In this document: piece after piece, positions 33,907 through 42,862 of the stretch
How positions within the stretch are numbered: position 1 is the first letter of the stretch
Layout: every line of letters begins with the position of its first letter
Made by a program: the position numbers and the translations under genes
Notes under the pieces: generated by a model
Database searches by the model: none
Told to the model about the DNA's origin: nothing
Seen by the model: the letters and a program-made list of their open reading frames with translations, nothing else
DNA from: Acetobacterium fimetarium
GTDB taxonomy: Bacteria; Bacillota; Clostridia; Eubacteriales; Eubacteriaceae
DNA length: 64,000 nucleotides
Assembly: GCF_014284475.1 (NCBI RefSeq)
Contig: NZ_WJBC01000002.1
Location: 62,001-126,000, forward strand
Direction of reading: 5' to 3'

Positions 33907-34581
33907 ATGAAACTTGTATTAGTAAGACATGTAGAAACAACCGGCAATGTGGAACACCGGCTTAATGGCCATACGGAATCGCAATATACAAGTCGGGGTG
34001 AGGCCATGAAGGAGCTGCTGGTTGAAGAATTGATTGCGCTGGACGAAAAATTAGCTTTTGATAGAATATACAGCAGTCCGACTTCCCGGGCTTACAAAAT
34101 TGCCGCCGACGTCGGGGCGGCAACCGGAAAACAGATTCAGGTGGATCATCGCCTCCGCGAGTTTAACTTCGGGATTTTTGAAGGTAAAACCAGAGACGAA
34201 TGCTGTGAAATAGCAAAAGATGAATGGGATTTATGGATGGAGGATTATCTGGACTATGTTGTGCCGGAAGGTCAGAGTCAACGGGAATACCATATTTTAT
34301 GCAAGGAATTTTTGAAGGAATTGAATTCAGACGAAACGGTGTTGGTGGTCGCTCATGGTGGAACCGTACACGGGATGCTCACCAGTCTTCTGGAGCTTCC
34401 CATTGACAGCAAGTGGCATTTTGATATCAGATTAGGCAGTATTACGGTTGTCAACTACAATGACGGCTTTGGAATGCTGTCAACCATGATGACACCGCCA
34501 TATGATGAATTAATAAAGAACCAGCCGTCTTTGAGAGAATCAAACGTATCGGTAATGAAAGCATCAGTCGTCAACGGCTGA
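33907..34581 (+). CDS. Histidine phosphatase family protein
   Basis: 224 residues. The RHG-type motif is LVRHVETTGNVEHRLNG, with the second catalytic histidine in VVAHGGTVHGM. Resembles CobC or broad-specificity phosphatases and phosphoglycerate mutases. It heads a run of housekeeping genes (ybeY, dgkA, era, recO). Its substrate cannot be told from sequence; the SSPTSRAYKIA region fits a phosphatase rather than a mutase. Confidence 0.82.
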   Translation: MKLVLVRHVETTGNVEHRLNGHTESQYTSRGEAMKELLVEELIALDEKLAFDRIYSSPTSRAYKIAADVGAATGKQIQVDHRLREFNFGIFEGKTRDECCEIAKDEWDLWMEDYLDYVVPEGQSQREYHILCKEFLKELNSDETVLVVAHGGTVHGMLTSLLELPIDSKWHFDIRLGSITVVNYNDGFGMLSTMMTPPYDELIKNQPSLRESNVSVMKASVVNG

Positions 34582-34612
34582 TATTGAATAGAAGAGGAGA
34601 GAAAATAATTTT

Positions 34613-35080
34613 ATGCTCGTAGTAGCTTATGATAATCGAAGTGATATTGAAATAGAAGAGTCCATATTGGAAGAAATTGAAGATGCCATGAAGCGAACCC
34701 TGCTTCACCGGGAAATTGGGGTGGAATGTGAGATCAGCTATTCATTTGTAAATGCGGATGAGATCAAAGAGCTCAACGCAACCTATCGTGGAAAAGATGC
34801 CGCCACCGATGTTCTGTCATTTCCCATGCATGAAGATTTTTTATATGATCGTGTCGCCATTTTAAAAGAGAATTCACACCTGCCTTTGCTGCTTGGCGAT
34901 ATCGTTATTTGTGTTCAGCAGGCGGTCGCTCAGGCAAAAGAATATGGAAACAGCCTGACCCGGGAGCTCTGTTATCTGTCTGTTCATAGTGTGCTTCATC
35001 TTCTGGGGTATGACCATATGGAGGATGATGACAAATCCGTGATGCGCCGCATCGAAAAAGAAATCATGGGTGATCAGTAG
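34613..35080 (+). CDS. ybeY: Endoribonuclease YbeY
   Basis: 155 residues. The zinc-binding HxxxHxxxxxH is complete (SVHSVLHLLGYDHMEDD) and LNATYRGKDAATDVLSFP is the family signature. Acts in 16S rRNA 3' end maturation and ribosome quality control. Follows the phosphatase by about 30 bases and precedes dgkA and era, the usual Firmicute order. Confidence 0.95.
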   Translation: MLVVAYDNRSDIEIEESILEEIEDAMKRTLLHREIGVECEISYSFVNADEIKELNATYRGKDAATDVLSFPMHEDFLYDRVAILKENSHLPLLLGDIVICVQQAVAQAKEYGNSLTRELCYLSVHSVLHLLGYDHMEDDDKSVMRRIEKEIMGDQ

Positions 35081-35170
35081 GACATTCTGAGTTTCAGAAT
35101 TAGTTTGGGCGAAACTGATCGTCAAGCAGACGGCACTTTGGAAGTCTACAAAGAATTATATAACCAGGAG

Positions 35171-35542
35171 GTGGGAAAGATCAGAAGAAAGCTTGCAAAA
35201 AGTTTCTCTTATGCCATCGATGGAATAAGATATACGATTAAAACCCAGCCGAATATGCGGGTTCATCTTGGCGTCGGCATGATTGCCGTTGCGGCAGGGA
35301 TTGCGTTTAGAATCGCAAGTTATGAGTGGCTGGCGCTGGTGATTGTGATCTGTTTTGTATTTATCCTGGAGATCATCAACACCGCCATTGAAACCCTGGT
35401 GGATCTTTATACCGAAGAATATCACCATTTGGCAAAGGTTGCAAAAGATACCGCGGCAGGAGCTGTGATGGTTGCAGCGATCATGTCCGTTTGTGTGGGC
35501 CTGATTATCTTTTTACCGAAAATAATGAATTGGTTTTTTTAA
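35171..35542 (+). CDS. dgkA: Undecaprenol/diacylglycerol kinase DgkA
   Basis: About 120 residues. Three membrane helices and the DGK motif EIINTAIETLVDLYTEEYHHLAKVAKDTAAGAVM identify the Gram-positive lipid kinase that makes undecaprenyl phosphate. The start is unclear. AGGAGG lies at 35166-35171; the in-frame GTG at 35171 touches it, while the codon eight bases after it (35180-35182) is ATC. Upstream TTG codons (35138, 35105) lack a ribosome-binding site. I give GTG 35171 as a placeholder. Confidence 0.88.
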   Translation: MGKIRRKLAKSFSYAIDGIRYTIKTQPNMRVHLGVGMIAVAAGIAFRIASYEWLALVIVICFVFILEIINTAIETLVDLYTEEYHHLAKVAKDTAAGAVMVAAIMSVCVGLIIFLPKIMNWFF

Positions 35543-35562
35543 CCAAAGAAGGAATGTGAACA

Positions 35563-36459
35563 ATGAACGAACCATTTAAATCAGGATTTATCAGTATTGT
35601 CGGGCGGCCGAATGTTGGAAAATCGACGCTGTTGAATAATATCATGGAAGAAAAGCTGGTGATTACATCAGCCAAGCCCCAAACCACGCGAAATGCCATC
35701 CGTTGTATTTATACTGACGAATACGCGCAGATGGTGTTTATTGATACGCCTGGTATGCATCGGCCCAAGAATAAACTCGGGGACTACATGCAGAAAGCAG
35801 CAGAAAATACCGTCTCGGATGTGGATGCAGTATTGTATCTGGTGGAACCCGAGACGAAAATCGGACCGGGGGATCAGTATATTCTTGAAATGCTGAAGAA
35901 CTGCGGCACGCCGGTTATTCTGGTCATCAATAAAATCGATTTATTGCCAAAAGAAGAGATTCTACTGACCATCGCCGCCTATCAAAAATATGATTTCCTG
36001 AAATGCATTATTCCGATTTCAGCCGCAAAAGGAGACGGGATCAAAGAACTTCTGGATGCCATTACAAAATTGTTGGATCCGGGACCGATGTTCTTTCCGG
36101 CGGATATGATTATCGATCAGTCTGAACGCTGGATTGTACAGGAACTGATCCGTGAGAAACTCCTGAATCTGCTGAAGGATGAGGTGCCGCACGGAATTGC
36201 TGTCGAAGTCACATCGATGAAGCCGCGAAAGGGGAAAGATATCGTTGATATCGAAGCCACCATTTATTGCGAACGAAAAACCCACAAGGGAATTCTGATT
36301 GGCAAAGGGGGATCGATGCTGACAAAAATCGGCAGTCAGGCCAGGAAGGATATCGAATTCTTTCTGAAATCCAAGGTTAATCTTCAGCTTTGGGTAAAGG
36401 TACGGTCTGATTGGCGGGACAGTAATTTTGATCTGAAGGAGTTGGGCTATTCTGAATAG
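35563..36459 (+). CDS. era: GTPase Era
   Basis: 298 residues. G1 GRPNVGKSTLLN, G3 DTPGMHRPK, G4 NKIDLL; the C-terminal KH domain shows GILIGKGGSMLTKIGSQAR. Era checks 16S rRNA 3' end processing and 30S assembly. Sits between dgkA and recO as in most Firmicutes. Confidence 0.97.
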   Translation: MNEPFKSGFISIVGRPNVGKSTLLNNIMEEKLVITSAKPQTTRNAIRCIYTDEYAQMVFIDTPGMHRPKNKLGDYMQKAAENTVSDVDAVLYLVEPETKIGPGDQYILEMLKNCGTPVILVINKIDLLPKEEILLTIAAYQKYDFLKCIIPISAAKGDGIKELLDAITKLLDPGPMFFPADMIIDQSERWIVQELIREKLLNLLKDEVPHGIAVEVTSMKPRKGKDIVDIEATIYCERKTHKGILIGKGGSMLTKIGSQARKDIEFFLKSKVNLQLWVKVRSDWRDSNFDLKELGYSE

Positions 36460-36479
36460 TACCTGTGTACAGGAGAATT

Positions 36480-37241
36480 ATGGCACTGATTAAAACGAAA
36501 GGTCTGGTCATCAAAGAGCAGGCATATAAAGAACAGGACAAAATTCTGACGATTTTCACAGAAGATGAAGGAAAAATTCAATGCATAGCCAGGGGAGTAC
36601 GCCGTCAGAAAAGCGGCCTCTTGGCCAGTACCCAGATTTTTGCCTATGCGGAGTTCGTCTATTATCCGGGAAAAAACTTTGGCGTCATCAATCAGGCGAA
36701 TCTGATTGAAGCGTTTTATCCCTTAAGAAATGATCTGACAAAAATGGCTTTAGCGGCCTATTTGCTGGATCTCATTAATAATGCCTACGATTTTTATCAG
36801 AAGAGCACGGAGATTCTAAAACTTTTACTCCATGTGTTATTCTATTTGTCTGGCGGAACAGCAAAAAATGATCTTGTTCTGGTTGGGGCCTTTCAGCTGA
36901 AACTCATTAGTGTTCTGGGATATCGCCCCGGGATCAGCCAATGTATGATTTGTGAAACAGATGCGGAATTAACGGCTTTCAGTATTGAAAGCAACGGCGT
37001 CTTATGCAAAAACTGCAAGCATCAGGCGACCGGCTATTCCTATAAACTGACGCCGGATATGCGGGATCTTTTGCTGGAATTTTTGAGAAAATCGATGAAA
37101 GAGTTGAAAGACATCGATGCTTCCTCGATGGATGTGATAAAGATCAATGATATGCTGGACCATTATATTGGTCACTGCATTGGAAAATCATCAAAAGCCT
37201 ATACTTTTTATAAAAGCTTACTGGACCCTTTGTCCTCATAA
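36480..37241 (+). CDS. recO: DNA repair protein RecO
   Basis: 253 residues from the ATG at 36480 (AGGAG before it). The OB-fold N-terminus (IKTKGLVIKEQAYKEQDKILTIFTEDEGKIQCIARGVRR) and a four-cysteine zinc site (CMICETDAELTAFSIESNGVLCKNC) are present. Loads RecA on SSB-coated DNA with RecR and RecF. Confidence 0.94.
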   Translation: MALIKTKGLVIKEQAYKEQDKILTIFTEDEGKIQCIARGVRRQKSGLLASTQIFAYAEFVYYPGKNFGVINQANLIEAFYPLRNDLTKMALAAYLLDLINNAYDFYQKSTEILKLLLHVLFYLSGGTAKNDLVLVGAFQLKLISVLGYRPGISQCMICETDAELTAFSIESNGVLCKNCKHQATGYSYKLTPDMRDLLLEFLRKSMKELKDIDASSMDVIKINDMLDHYIGHCIGKSSKAYTFYKSLLDPLSS

Positions 37242-37270
37242 AAAATAGATAAATTGAGAAGGAGATCAAA

Positions 37271-37636
37271 ATGTATCTGGCAATGACAATGGACGGAAAA
37301 ACGTTAGCAAGCAATGTATCATCCCAGTTTGAAACATGCAGTTATTTATTGGTTGTGGACACAAAGGATTTAAGCGTCAAGGCGATTGAAAATAAGAGCG
37401 ATCTTTCGGAAGAAAATCTGGCTCAAAAAGTAATTGCTTGCGATTGCGAAGGCATTATAACCGGAGCCTTCAATTCAGCAGCATTTAATGTTTTAGCGGA
37501 CGCTTACATCACACGATATGCTGGCGCCGGTTATTCTGGGTTAGAAGCTCTGGAGTTAATAAAGCAGCGAAAACTGGATTTGATAAAAACGCTTGATGGT
37601 TCGGATGGATGCGGTGGCGATCATCATCAGCTGTGA
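37271..37636 (+). CDS. NifX/NifB-type FeMo-cofactor-binding-fold protein
   Basis: 121 residues, dinitrogenase iron-molybdenum cofactor family (MTH1175-like): YLAMTMDGKTLASNVSSQFETCSYLLVVD, GIITGAFNSAAFNVLADAYITRYAGAG. Ends in a metal-friendly GCGGDHHQL tail. No nitrogenase gene is near, so it is probably one of the stand-alone homologues of anaerobes with an unknown Fe-S or metal role. Preceded by AAGGAG. Confidence 0.8.
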   Translation: MYLAMTMDGKTLASNVSSQFETCSYLLVVDTKDLSVKAIENKSDLSEENLAQKVIACDCEGIITGAFNSAAFNVLADAYITRYAGAGYSGLEALELIKQRKLDLIKTLDGSDGCGGDHHQL

Positions 37637-37681
37637 GTCTGGTTGCGATAACGCATATAAAAAAATAAAAAGGAGAAAAAA

Positions 37682-38071
37682 ATGGAAAAATTCAAAATGG
37701 CACATACGATGATTCGGGTATTGAATCTGGAAAAGTCGTTGGCTTTTTACAAGGAAGCATTAGGTTTTGAAGAAGTGAGAAGAAATGACCAGCCAGCGGG
37801 GCGGTTTACTTTGGTATACTTAAACACGGGCGATCCCGACGGTCATCAATTGGAAATTACCTACAATTACGATCAGGTGGTACCCTATGATTTAGGCACG
37901 GGCTATGGTCATCTGGCCTTGGGAGTCGATGATCTTGAAGCTTCTCATGCCGATCATAAAGCCAAGGGTTATAATCCAACGGATTTAAAGGGCCTTGGTG
38001 GAGACAGCAAACCCCGTTTCTATTTTATGTCAGACCCTGATGGTTACAAAATCGAGATCATTCGCAACTGA
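37682..38071 (+). CDS. gloA: Glyoxalase I-like lactoylglutathione lyase
   Basis: 129 residues, two VOC repeats. Metal-ligand positions look kept: His in MAHTMIRVLNLEKSLAFYKEALGF, Glu in HQLEITYNY, His in GYGHLALGVDD, Glu in GYKIEIIRN. Such enzymes detoxify methylglyoxal; with no glutathione in most clostridia the thiol may differ. Followed by a terminator. Confidence 0.85.
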   Translation: MEKFKMAHTMIRVLNLEKSLAFYKEALGFEEVRRNDQPAGRFTLVYLNTGDPDGHQLEITYNYDQVVPYDLGTGYGHLALGVDDLEASHADHKAKGYNPTDLKGLGGDSKPRFYFMSDPDGYKIEIIRN

Positions 38072-38088
38072 AGATATCGTTTATTATT

Positions 38089-38128
38089 AAAACAGCGAAT
38101 AAAATATAAAGTTTTATTCGCTGTTTTA
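38089..38128. terminator. Bidirectional intrinsic terminator
   Basis: AAAACAGCGAATAAAA (38089-38104) and TTTTATTCGCTGTTTT (38112-38127) form a 16-bp perfect stem between converging glyoxalase and aldolase genes. Confidence 0.88.
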
Positions 38129-38147
38129 ATTTGTGCAATTCATCGTG

Positions 38148-39182
38148 TTAATGAGATGCTTTTACGATCAGCGTTTTCATCGTTTCGATCAGCTTATCGA
38201 TGGCTTCAGCGGATACGTCACGGTTAGTCACAAAGCGGTATAGCCCATCTTCCTGACCGTTAATTCTGAACTTTTCATTATTCAGACCTGAAACAAGAAC
38301 GGACTCGCTGATGACGGTCTCATCCAGGGTGAAAAACACCATATTGATATCCAGACGATCGCGAAGAACATGGCAGGACTCAATTTCTTCAAGGCGATCG
38401 GCAAGATATTTGGCATGATCATGATCTTCTTTTAGTCTCGCGGTCATTTCAGTCAGAGCGATGATGCCAGCTGCCGCGATGATTCCGGCCTGGCGGAGAC
38501 CGCCACCCATGAGTTTTCGGTTTTTTCGGGCTGTTCTGATATAATCGCTGCTACCCAGTAGTAGGGACCCGATTGGAGCACATAAACCTTTGGAAAGACA
38601 GACATTAACAGAGTCGCCACAGGCGGCAATTTCTTTTGGATCGACTCCAAGGGCTGTTGCGGCATTGAAAATCCGTGCGCCGTCGATATGGACAGGAATG
38701 TTTTTCGATTTTGCAAGCCGGTAAACAGCCTGCATATTTTCAAGAGCAATAGCCGTTCCGGATGAATGTGCGTTTTCCATACAGATCAGACCGGTATTGG
38801 GATAATGAATATCATCGCCGCGGATCATTTTTTCCAGCGCTTTTACATCAGCCTGTCCTTTATCGGTGGGAAAAGGCCGGGTTTGAACGCCCGATAACAC
38901 AGCGGCGCCGCCGACTTCATGCATCAGGATGTGGCATTCGTCCCCAATCAGAATCTCATCACCTCTTCTAGTATGAGACATAATGGCAACCTGATTCCCG
39001 AATGTTCCGGATGGAACAAAAAGTGCCGCTTCTTTTTCGAACATTTCACTTGCTAATGCTTCCAGTTTATTGACCGTTGGGTCATCACCATAGACATCAT
39101 CACCCACTTCCGCAGAGGCCATCGCCTGTCGCATTGCGTCAGTCGGCTGGGTAACGGTATCACTTCTGAGGTCGATCCACAT
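38148..39182 (-). CDS. ltaE: Low-specificity L-threonine aldolase
   Basis: 344 residues from ATG at 39182 (GGAAGGAG before it). PLP enzyme of the beta-eliminating lyase family: IDLRSDTVTQPTDAMRQAMASAEVGDDVYGDDPTVNKLE is the signature start, and the PLP lysine lies in NVCLSKGLCAPIGSLL. Cleaves threonine to glycine and acetaldehyde. A TGCTATA/TATAGCA dyad (39204-39225) lies in its leader. Confidence 0.93.
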   Translation of the reverse strand: MWIDLRSDTVTQPTDAMRQAMASAEVGDDVYGDDPTVNKLEALASEMFEKEAALFVPSGTFGNQVAIMSHTRRGDEILIGDECHILMHEVGGAAVLSGVQTRPFPTDKGQADVKALEKMIRGDDIHYPNTGLICMENAHSSGTAIALENMQAVYRLAKSKNIPVHIDGARIFNAATALGVDPKEIAACGDSVNVCLSKGLCAPIGSLLLGSSDYIRTARKNRKLMGGGLRQAGIIAAAGIIALTEMTARLKEDHDHAKYLADRLEEIESCHVLRDRLDINMVFFTLDETVISESVLVSGLNNEKFRINGQEDGLYRFVTNRDVSAEAIDKLIETMKTLIVKASH

Positions 39183-39203
39183 TTTATTTTCTCCTTCCAA
39201 AAA

Positions 39204-39260
39204 TGCTATATAAATTTCTATAGCACATCATCAATCATTTTTTAAATTATAACGCGATTT
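39204..39260 (-). promoter_or_regulatory. Promoter and leader dyad of ltaE
   Basis: Minus strand TATAAT lies in TTTAAATTATAACGCG read in reverse (about 39246-39251), with TGTACA 17 bases upstream. Between promoter and gene, TGCTATA (39204-39210) and TATAGCA (39219-39225) are a perfect dyad, a possible operator or hairpin. Confidence 0.4.
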
Positions 39261-39514
39261 TCTGAAAATGTACATCGTTTTTATGTTTGATATATAACAA
39301 ACAATATACGTTTTGATTGAATCTTACGATTATGAGGCGAGTAAGCAGATCGATTGAATTAAAGCATAAATATCAGACGTTATCATGCAATTGAAGTTTG
39401 GACAAGAATGGAATTTTGGTGTAGAATATTTAGAAAAGAACTGGGTAGATAAAAAAAGCTTGATCGTTCGCTTGGTTTACTACGTTAAAATGAGTGTTAA
39501 GGAGGACTGTTGCG

Positions 39515-40153
39515 ATGGCAAAGTTACTTTATCAGGGCCATGGGAGTTATCGTGTTGTATCAAAGGATGGCCTCGTCATCTATGTTGATCCATACGCGGG
39601 AGTTGGTTATGATCTGAGCGCGGATATCGTTTTGGTGACACATGAACATGCGGATCATAATGATTTATCGCTGATCAACAAGAAAAAGGACTGCCGCATT
39701 TTGAGAGCGGCGGATATGCTTGTTCATGGTAAATACCGGAAGCTGGAAATAAATGGGGTCATGATCGAAGCGGTGCCTGCCTATAACGAAAACCATAAAA
39801 GGGACTGTTGTGTCGGTTATATTATCACAATTGATGGTATTAAAATTTATGCGTCAGGGGATACTTCATACACAGATTTTATGCAGGCGAAGCTATCGCA
39901 GGCGGAGATTGATTACGCGTTGCTGCCAATTGACGGCATCTTCAATATGGACGTCAAAGAAGCCGAAAAATGTGCGAAAATAATTAATCCAAGACACACC
40001 ATCCCCATTCACACATCACCTGTTAATAAACCATCCCGACTTGATAAATCAGGAGTATCGGTTCCCTTTGATCTTAAAAAAGCTGAGTCGCTCGATGTTG
40101 AAGGCCGGATCATCATGCGGCCGGCAGATGAAATAGAACTTTTCGAAAAATAG
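39515..40153 (+). CDS. Metallo-beta-lactamase-fold hydrolase
   Basis: 212 residues from ATG at 39515 (AAGGAGGA before it). The zinc-binding THEHADHND (HxHxDH) and later VPAYNENHK and YASGDTSYTDFM are complete. Resembles the UPF0173/UlaG-like hydrolases; substrate unknown. A candidate promoter TGGACA-N17-TAGAAT lies at 39399-39427. Confidence 0.82.
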   Translation: MAKLLYQGHGSYRVVSKDGLVIYVDPYAGVGYDLSADIVLVTHEHADHNDLSLINKKKDCRILRAADMLVHGKYRKLEINGVMIEAVPAYNENHKRDCCVGYIITIDGIKIYASGDTSYTDFMQAKLSQAEIDYALLPIDGIFNMDVKEAEKCAKIINPRHTIPIHTSPVNKPSRLDKSGVSVPFDLKKAESLDVEGRIIMRPADEIELFEK

Positions 40154-40270
40154 TCCGTTTGTTTTGATTAGGTATTTTCAAACCGGCAGAGAGCAGCGCA
40201 CTGTTAAAAAACATGGAAGACAGCATCATCAATTGCTGAAAAAGTCCGTAAATTAAATAGATGTAAGATC

Positions 40271-40326
40271 AAAAGCTTGATTAAAAAAGAAAATAGGCTA
40301 TTTTTCTTTTTTAGCGAGCTTTTGTT
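40271..40326 (+). terminator. Intrinsic terminator in the gap before the corrinoid gene
   Basis: Outer arms AAAAGCT and AGCTTTT enclose AAAAAAGAAAATA and TATTTTTCTTTTTT. It probably ends the hydrolase transcript. Confidence 0.75.
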
Positions 40327-40755
40327 TTATTGAACCAGATATTTAAAGAGGCGATAACGCCACGGTTGGGAATAGAAAAACAGCTGAAATATAGGAAATA
40401 TGGGATGTGAATAGCAGTGCTTCACGCTTTGATTGATGAATTGGGAAATATGCGCATTTTCCTAATTCGTAAATAATTAAAAATAACAAATAATGATTGA
40501 CATAAACATTAAATTGATTTAAAATTGAATCAAGCAAGAAAACTATGAGAGCAATCTTAAGTTGTGAAAGATATGAACAGAGCAGTCAGAAGCCGAGTAC
40601 TTTTGCAACGAATGAAAACCTTTGCACTTATCGCTGGATGGAATCAATTTGGGAAATCAAGCAATAAGAAAAGTTGAATCTCAAAGAAATGATTGCGGAT
40701 TGTTAACTACACACATAGTTAAGAATAAAACTGATAAAAAATAGGAGGAATCAAA
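40327..40755 (+). promoter_or_regulatory. Long A/T-rich promoter and leader of the corrinoid protein gene
   Basis: TTGACA (40497-40502), 17-base spacer, TAAAAT (40520-40525) is a good promoter. A leader of about 220 bases follows to the AGGAGG at 40743. No known riboswitch class was recognised. The remaining sequence is A/T-rich without a convincing gene. Confidence 0.55.
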
Positions 40756-41382
40756 ATGTCAAAAATTGAAGAAGTAAAAGTACTGGTAGAAACAGGTAAA
40801 TCCAAGAAGGTTGCAGCAGCCGTTCAGGAAGCATTGGATGCAGGCGTTAAAGCCCAGGATATTCTGGATGCAATGGTTGCATCAATGGGTGTTGTCGGAG
40901 ATAAATTCTCAGCTGGAGAAATCTTTGTACCAGAAATGCTAATTGCGGCCAAAGCTATGTCAAAAGGCGTAGAAGTATTGAAACCTCATATGGCAGGAGA
41001 CAGCGCATCTTCATTGGGAACCTGTGTTATTGGCACGGTTGCCGGCGATTTGCATGATATCGGTAAAAATCTTGTTTCAATGATGATTGAAAGCGCAGGC
41101 TTTACAATAGTTGATCTTGGCGTCGATGTACCAGCTGATAAATTTGTTGAAGCAATAAAAGCTAATGAAAATGTAACATTAGTGGCCTGCTCAGGACTTC
41201 TGACAACAACAATGCCAGCATTGAAAGAAGCTGTACAGACCATCAAAGCCAGTGGATTAGATGTTAAAGTCATTGTCGGCGGCGCACCTGTAACACCAGA
41301 ATACGCAGCTGAAATCGGAGCTGATGGATATGCTCCTGATGCAGGTTCTGCTGCAGTAAAAGCGAAAGAAATTGTAGCGTAA
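40756..41382 (+). CDS. Corrinoid (methyl-carrying) protein, MtaC/MtbC family
   Basis: 208 residues. An N-terminal helical cap (residues 1-85) is followed by the B12-binding Rossmann domain, with the cobalt-ligand motif in GTVAGDLHDIGKNLVSMMIESAGF (D-x-H-x-x-G), then VPADKFVEA and VGGAPVTPEYAAEIGADGYAPDA. It accepts a methyl group from a methylated substrate and passes it to tetrahydrofolate in acetogens. Paired with the methyltransferase 160 bases downstream. No reductive activase (RACo/RamA) is nearby. Confidence 0.92.
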   Translation: MSKIEEVKVLVETGKSKKVAAAVQEALDAGVKAQDILDAMVASMGVVGDKFSAGEIFVPEMLIAAKAMSKGVEVLKPHMAGDSASSLGTCVIGTVAGDLHDIGKNLVSMMIESAGFTIVDLGVDVPADKFVEAIKANENVTLVACSGLLTTTMPALKEAVQTIKASGLDVKVIVGGAPVTPEYAAEIGADGYAPDAGSAAVKAKEIVA

Positions 41383-41414
41383 GTTTTGAACAATAAAATT
41401 TGATTTTCCCGGGG

Positions 41415-41441
41415 CTTCAGGCCAGATTTAACTGAAGTTTT
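41415..41441 (+). terminator. Weak hairpin between corrinoid and methyltransferase genes
   Basis: CTTCAG (41415-41420) and CTGAAG (41432-41437) followed by four T. A partial terminator here would make more corrinoid protein than methyltransferase. Confidence 0.4.
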
Positions 41442-41544
41442 CAGGCTAATTATTTATGATCGTGTTGCGATGAAATAATTGTCTTAAAAATCGAATTCTC
41501 CCGATGCTTGAAATAAAATGAAACTAACACAAGGAGGAATTACA

Positions 41545-42522
41545 ATGTTAACAAAAAGACAGAACTTAATGGAAACAATTAAAGGCGGAAAACCAGATCG
41601 CTTTGTCAAACAATATGAATTTATGAACTTCATCATGGAAGCTCCCATGGGCGCGATGGTAGGTCCTGGTCAGACGATTGTGAATGACTGGGGCATTACA
41701 TTTACATGGCCAGAAGGTCAATTGGGTGGTTTCCCGGTTCATGATGATGAACATAAAGTATTGAAGGATATCACCGAATGGAGAAAATTCGTTAAAGCTC
41801 CTTCTGCTATCTATCCCGAAGAAAGATGGGCGGCTGCGATCGAACATGCCAATGCAATTGATCGCAACGAAGAATTTGCAACCTGTTTTGTGGCACCGGG
41901 TATTTTTGAAATGACCCATCATCTGATGAGCATGGAAGATGCCTTGATGGCTCTTTATGAAGAACCGGAAGATATGCATGACTTGATTGACTACCTTGTT
42001 GAGTATGAACTGGCCTATGCAAAAGAACTGATCGATCATCTTCATCCAGATTGTATTTTTCATCATGATGACTGGGGCAGCCAACGTTCGTCATTCGTTT
42101 CTCCGGAAATGTTTGAAGAATTCTTTTTACCGGCTTACAAGAAAATTTACGGTTTCTATAAAGCAAATGGTGTTGAACTGATTGTCCACCACAGTGATTC
42201 CTATGCTGCTAATCTTGTTCCATACATGATTGAAATGGGCATCGACATCTGGCAGGGAGTTATGACAACCAATAATGTCCCGGAACTGATTAAAAAATAC
42301 GGCGGACAAATCTCCTTTATGGGTGATATTGACAGTGGCGTCATCGATTTTCCAGGCTGGACACCGGAGATTATTTTTGAGAAAACCAAAGAAGCCTGTG
42401 AAAGATGCGGTAAATTATATTTTATTCCTGGTGCAAGCCATGGCTTGAATTTTGGATGCTTCCCAGGCGTATACGAATCGAATGACGAAGCAATTGATAA
42501 AATGAGCAAGGAAATGTTTTAA
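41545..42522 (+). CDS. Uroporphyrinogen decarboxylase-family methyltransferase
   Basis: 325 residues from ATG at 41545 (AAGGAGG before it). URO-D/CobE-fold barrel: NLMETIKGGKPDRFVKQYEF start, HHDDWGSQRSSFVSPEMFEEFFLPAYKKI, VHHSDSYAANLVPYMIEMGIDIWQGVMTTNN. Members serve as substrate:corrinoid or corrinoid:tetrahydrofolate methyltransferases. The MtaA-type H-x-C zinc pair is not seen; the corresponding stretch reads VHHSDS, so a substrate-demethylating role is plausible. The methyl substrate cannot be inferred. Confidence 0.85.
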   Translation: MLTKRQNLMETIKGGKPDRFVKQYEFMNFIMEAPMGAMVGPGQTIVNDWGITFTWPEGQLGGFPVHDDEHKVLKDITEWRKFVKAPSAIYPEERWAAAIEHANAIDRNEEFATCFVAPGIFEMTHHLMSMEDALMALYEEPEDMHDLIDYLVEYELAYAKELIDHLHPDCIFHHDDWGSQRSSFVSPEMFEEFFLPAYKKIYGFYKANGVELIVHHSDSYAANLVPYMIEMGIDIWQGVMTTNNVPELIKKYGGQISFMGDIDSGVIDFPGWTPEIIFEKTKEACERCGKLYFIPGASHGLNFGCFPGVYESNDEAIDKMSKEMF

Positions 42523-42557
42523 TAAAGATATTTCATAATCGCCCATAATTTGATTGA

Positions 42558-42614
42558 GAACCCTATTTTGAAAAGAATCTCATCTGATTCCAATTCAAAT
42601 GGGGTTCTTTTTTT
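42558..42614 (+). terminator. Intrinsic terminator after the methyltransferase gene
   Basis: GAACCC (42558-42563) with TTTTGAA pairs with TTCAAA and GGGTTC (42602-42607), followed by seven T. Confidence 0.75.
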
Positions 42615-42741
42615 CGTGGGTATCCATGCATAAAAGTGGATCGGCAGTGTGTTTTCCGACAAAAGAAAAAATTTCATGAGTTAGAATGAGATATTGCGCA
42701 ATTAAACAACTCAAAAAGCGCGAAGACGCACAATAAAAACC

Positions 42742-42770
42742 TTGTCATATGTTGAATTAATCCCTATAAT
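42742..42770 (+). promoter_or_regulatory. Promoter of the DAHP synthase gene
   Basis: TTGTCA (42742-42747), 17-base spacer, TATAAT (42765-42770). A leader of about 85 bases follows. The rest of the 340-base gap holds only the preceding terminator. Confidence 0.7.
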
Positions 42771-42862
42771 AACTACAAACGATAAGTCCTTTTGAAGTCT
42801 GACATCAAACCAGTCAGGAGAATATTCGGAAGGCTTTAAAAATAAAAATAAGGAAGTGTTAA

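Noticed and set aside
39385-39588. 67-codon frame overlapping the metallo-hydrolase start
   Set aside because: Out of frame with the real gene, covers its promoter and ribosome-binding site, and has no domain.
40154-40755. Cobalamin riboswitch before the corrinoid protein gene
   Set aside because: The B12-box and its surrounding conserved elements were not found; only a promoter, a terminator and an A/T-rich leader are visible.
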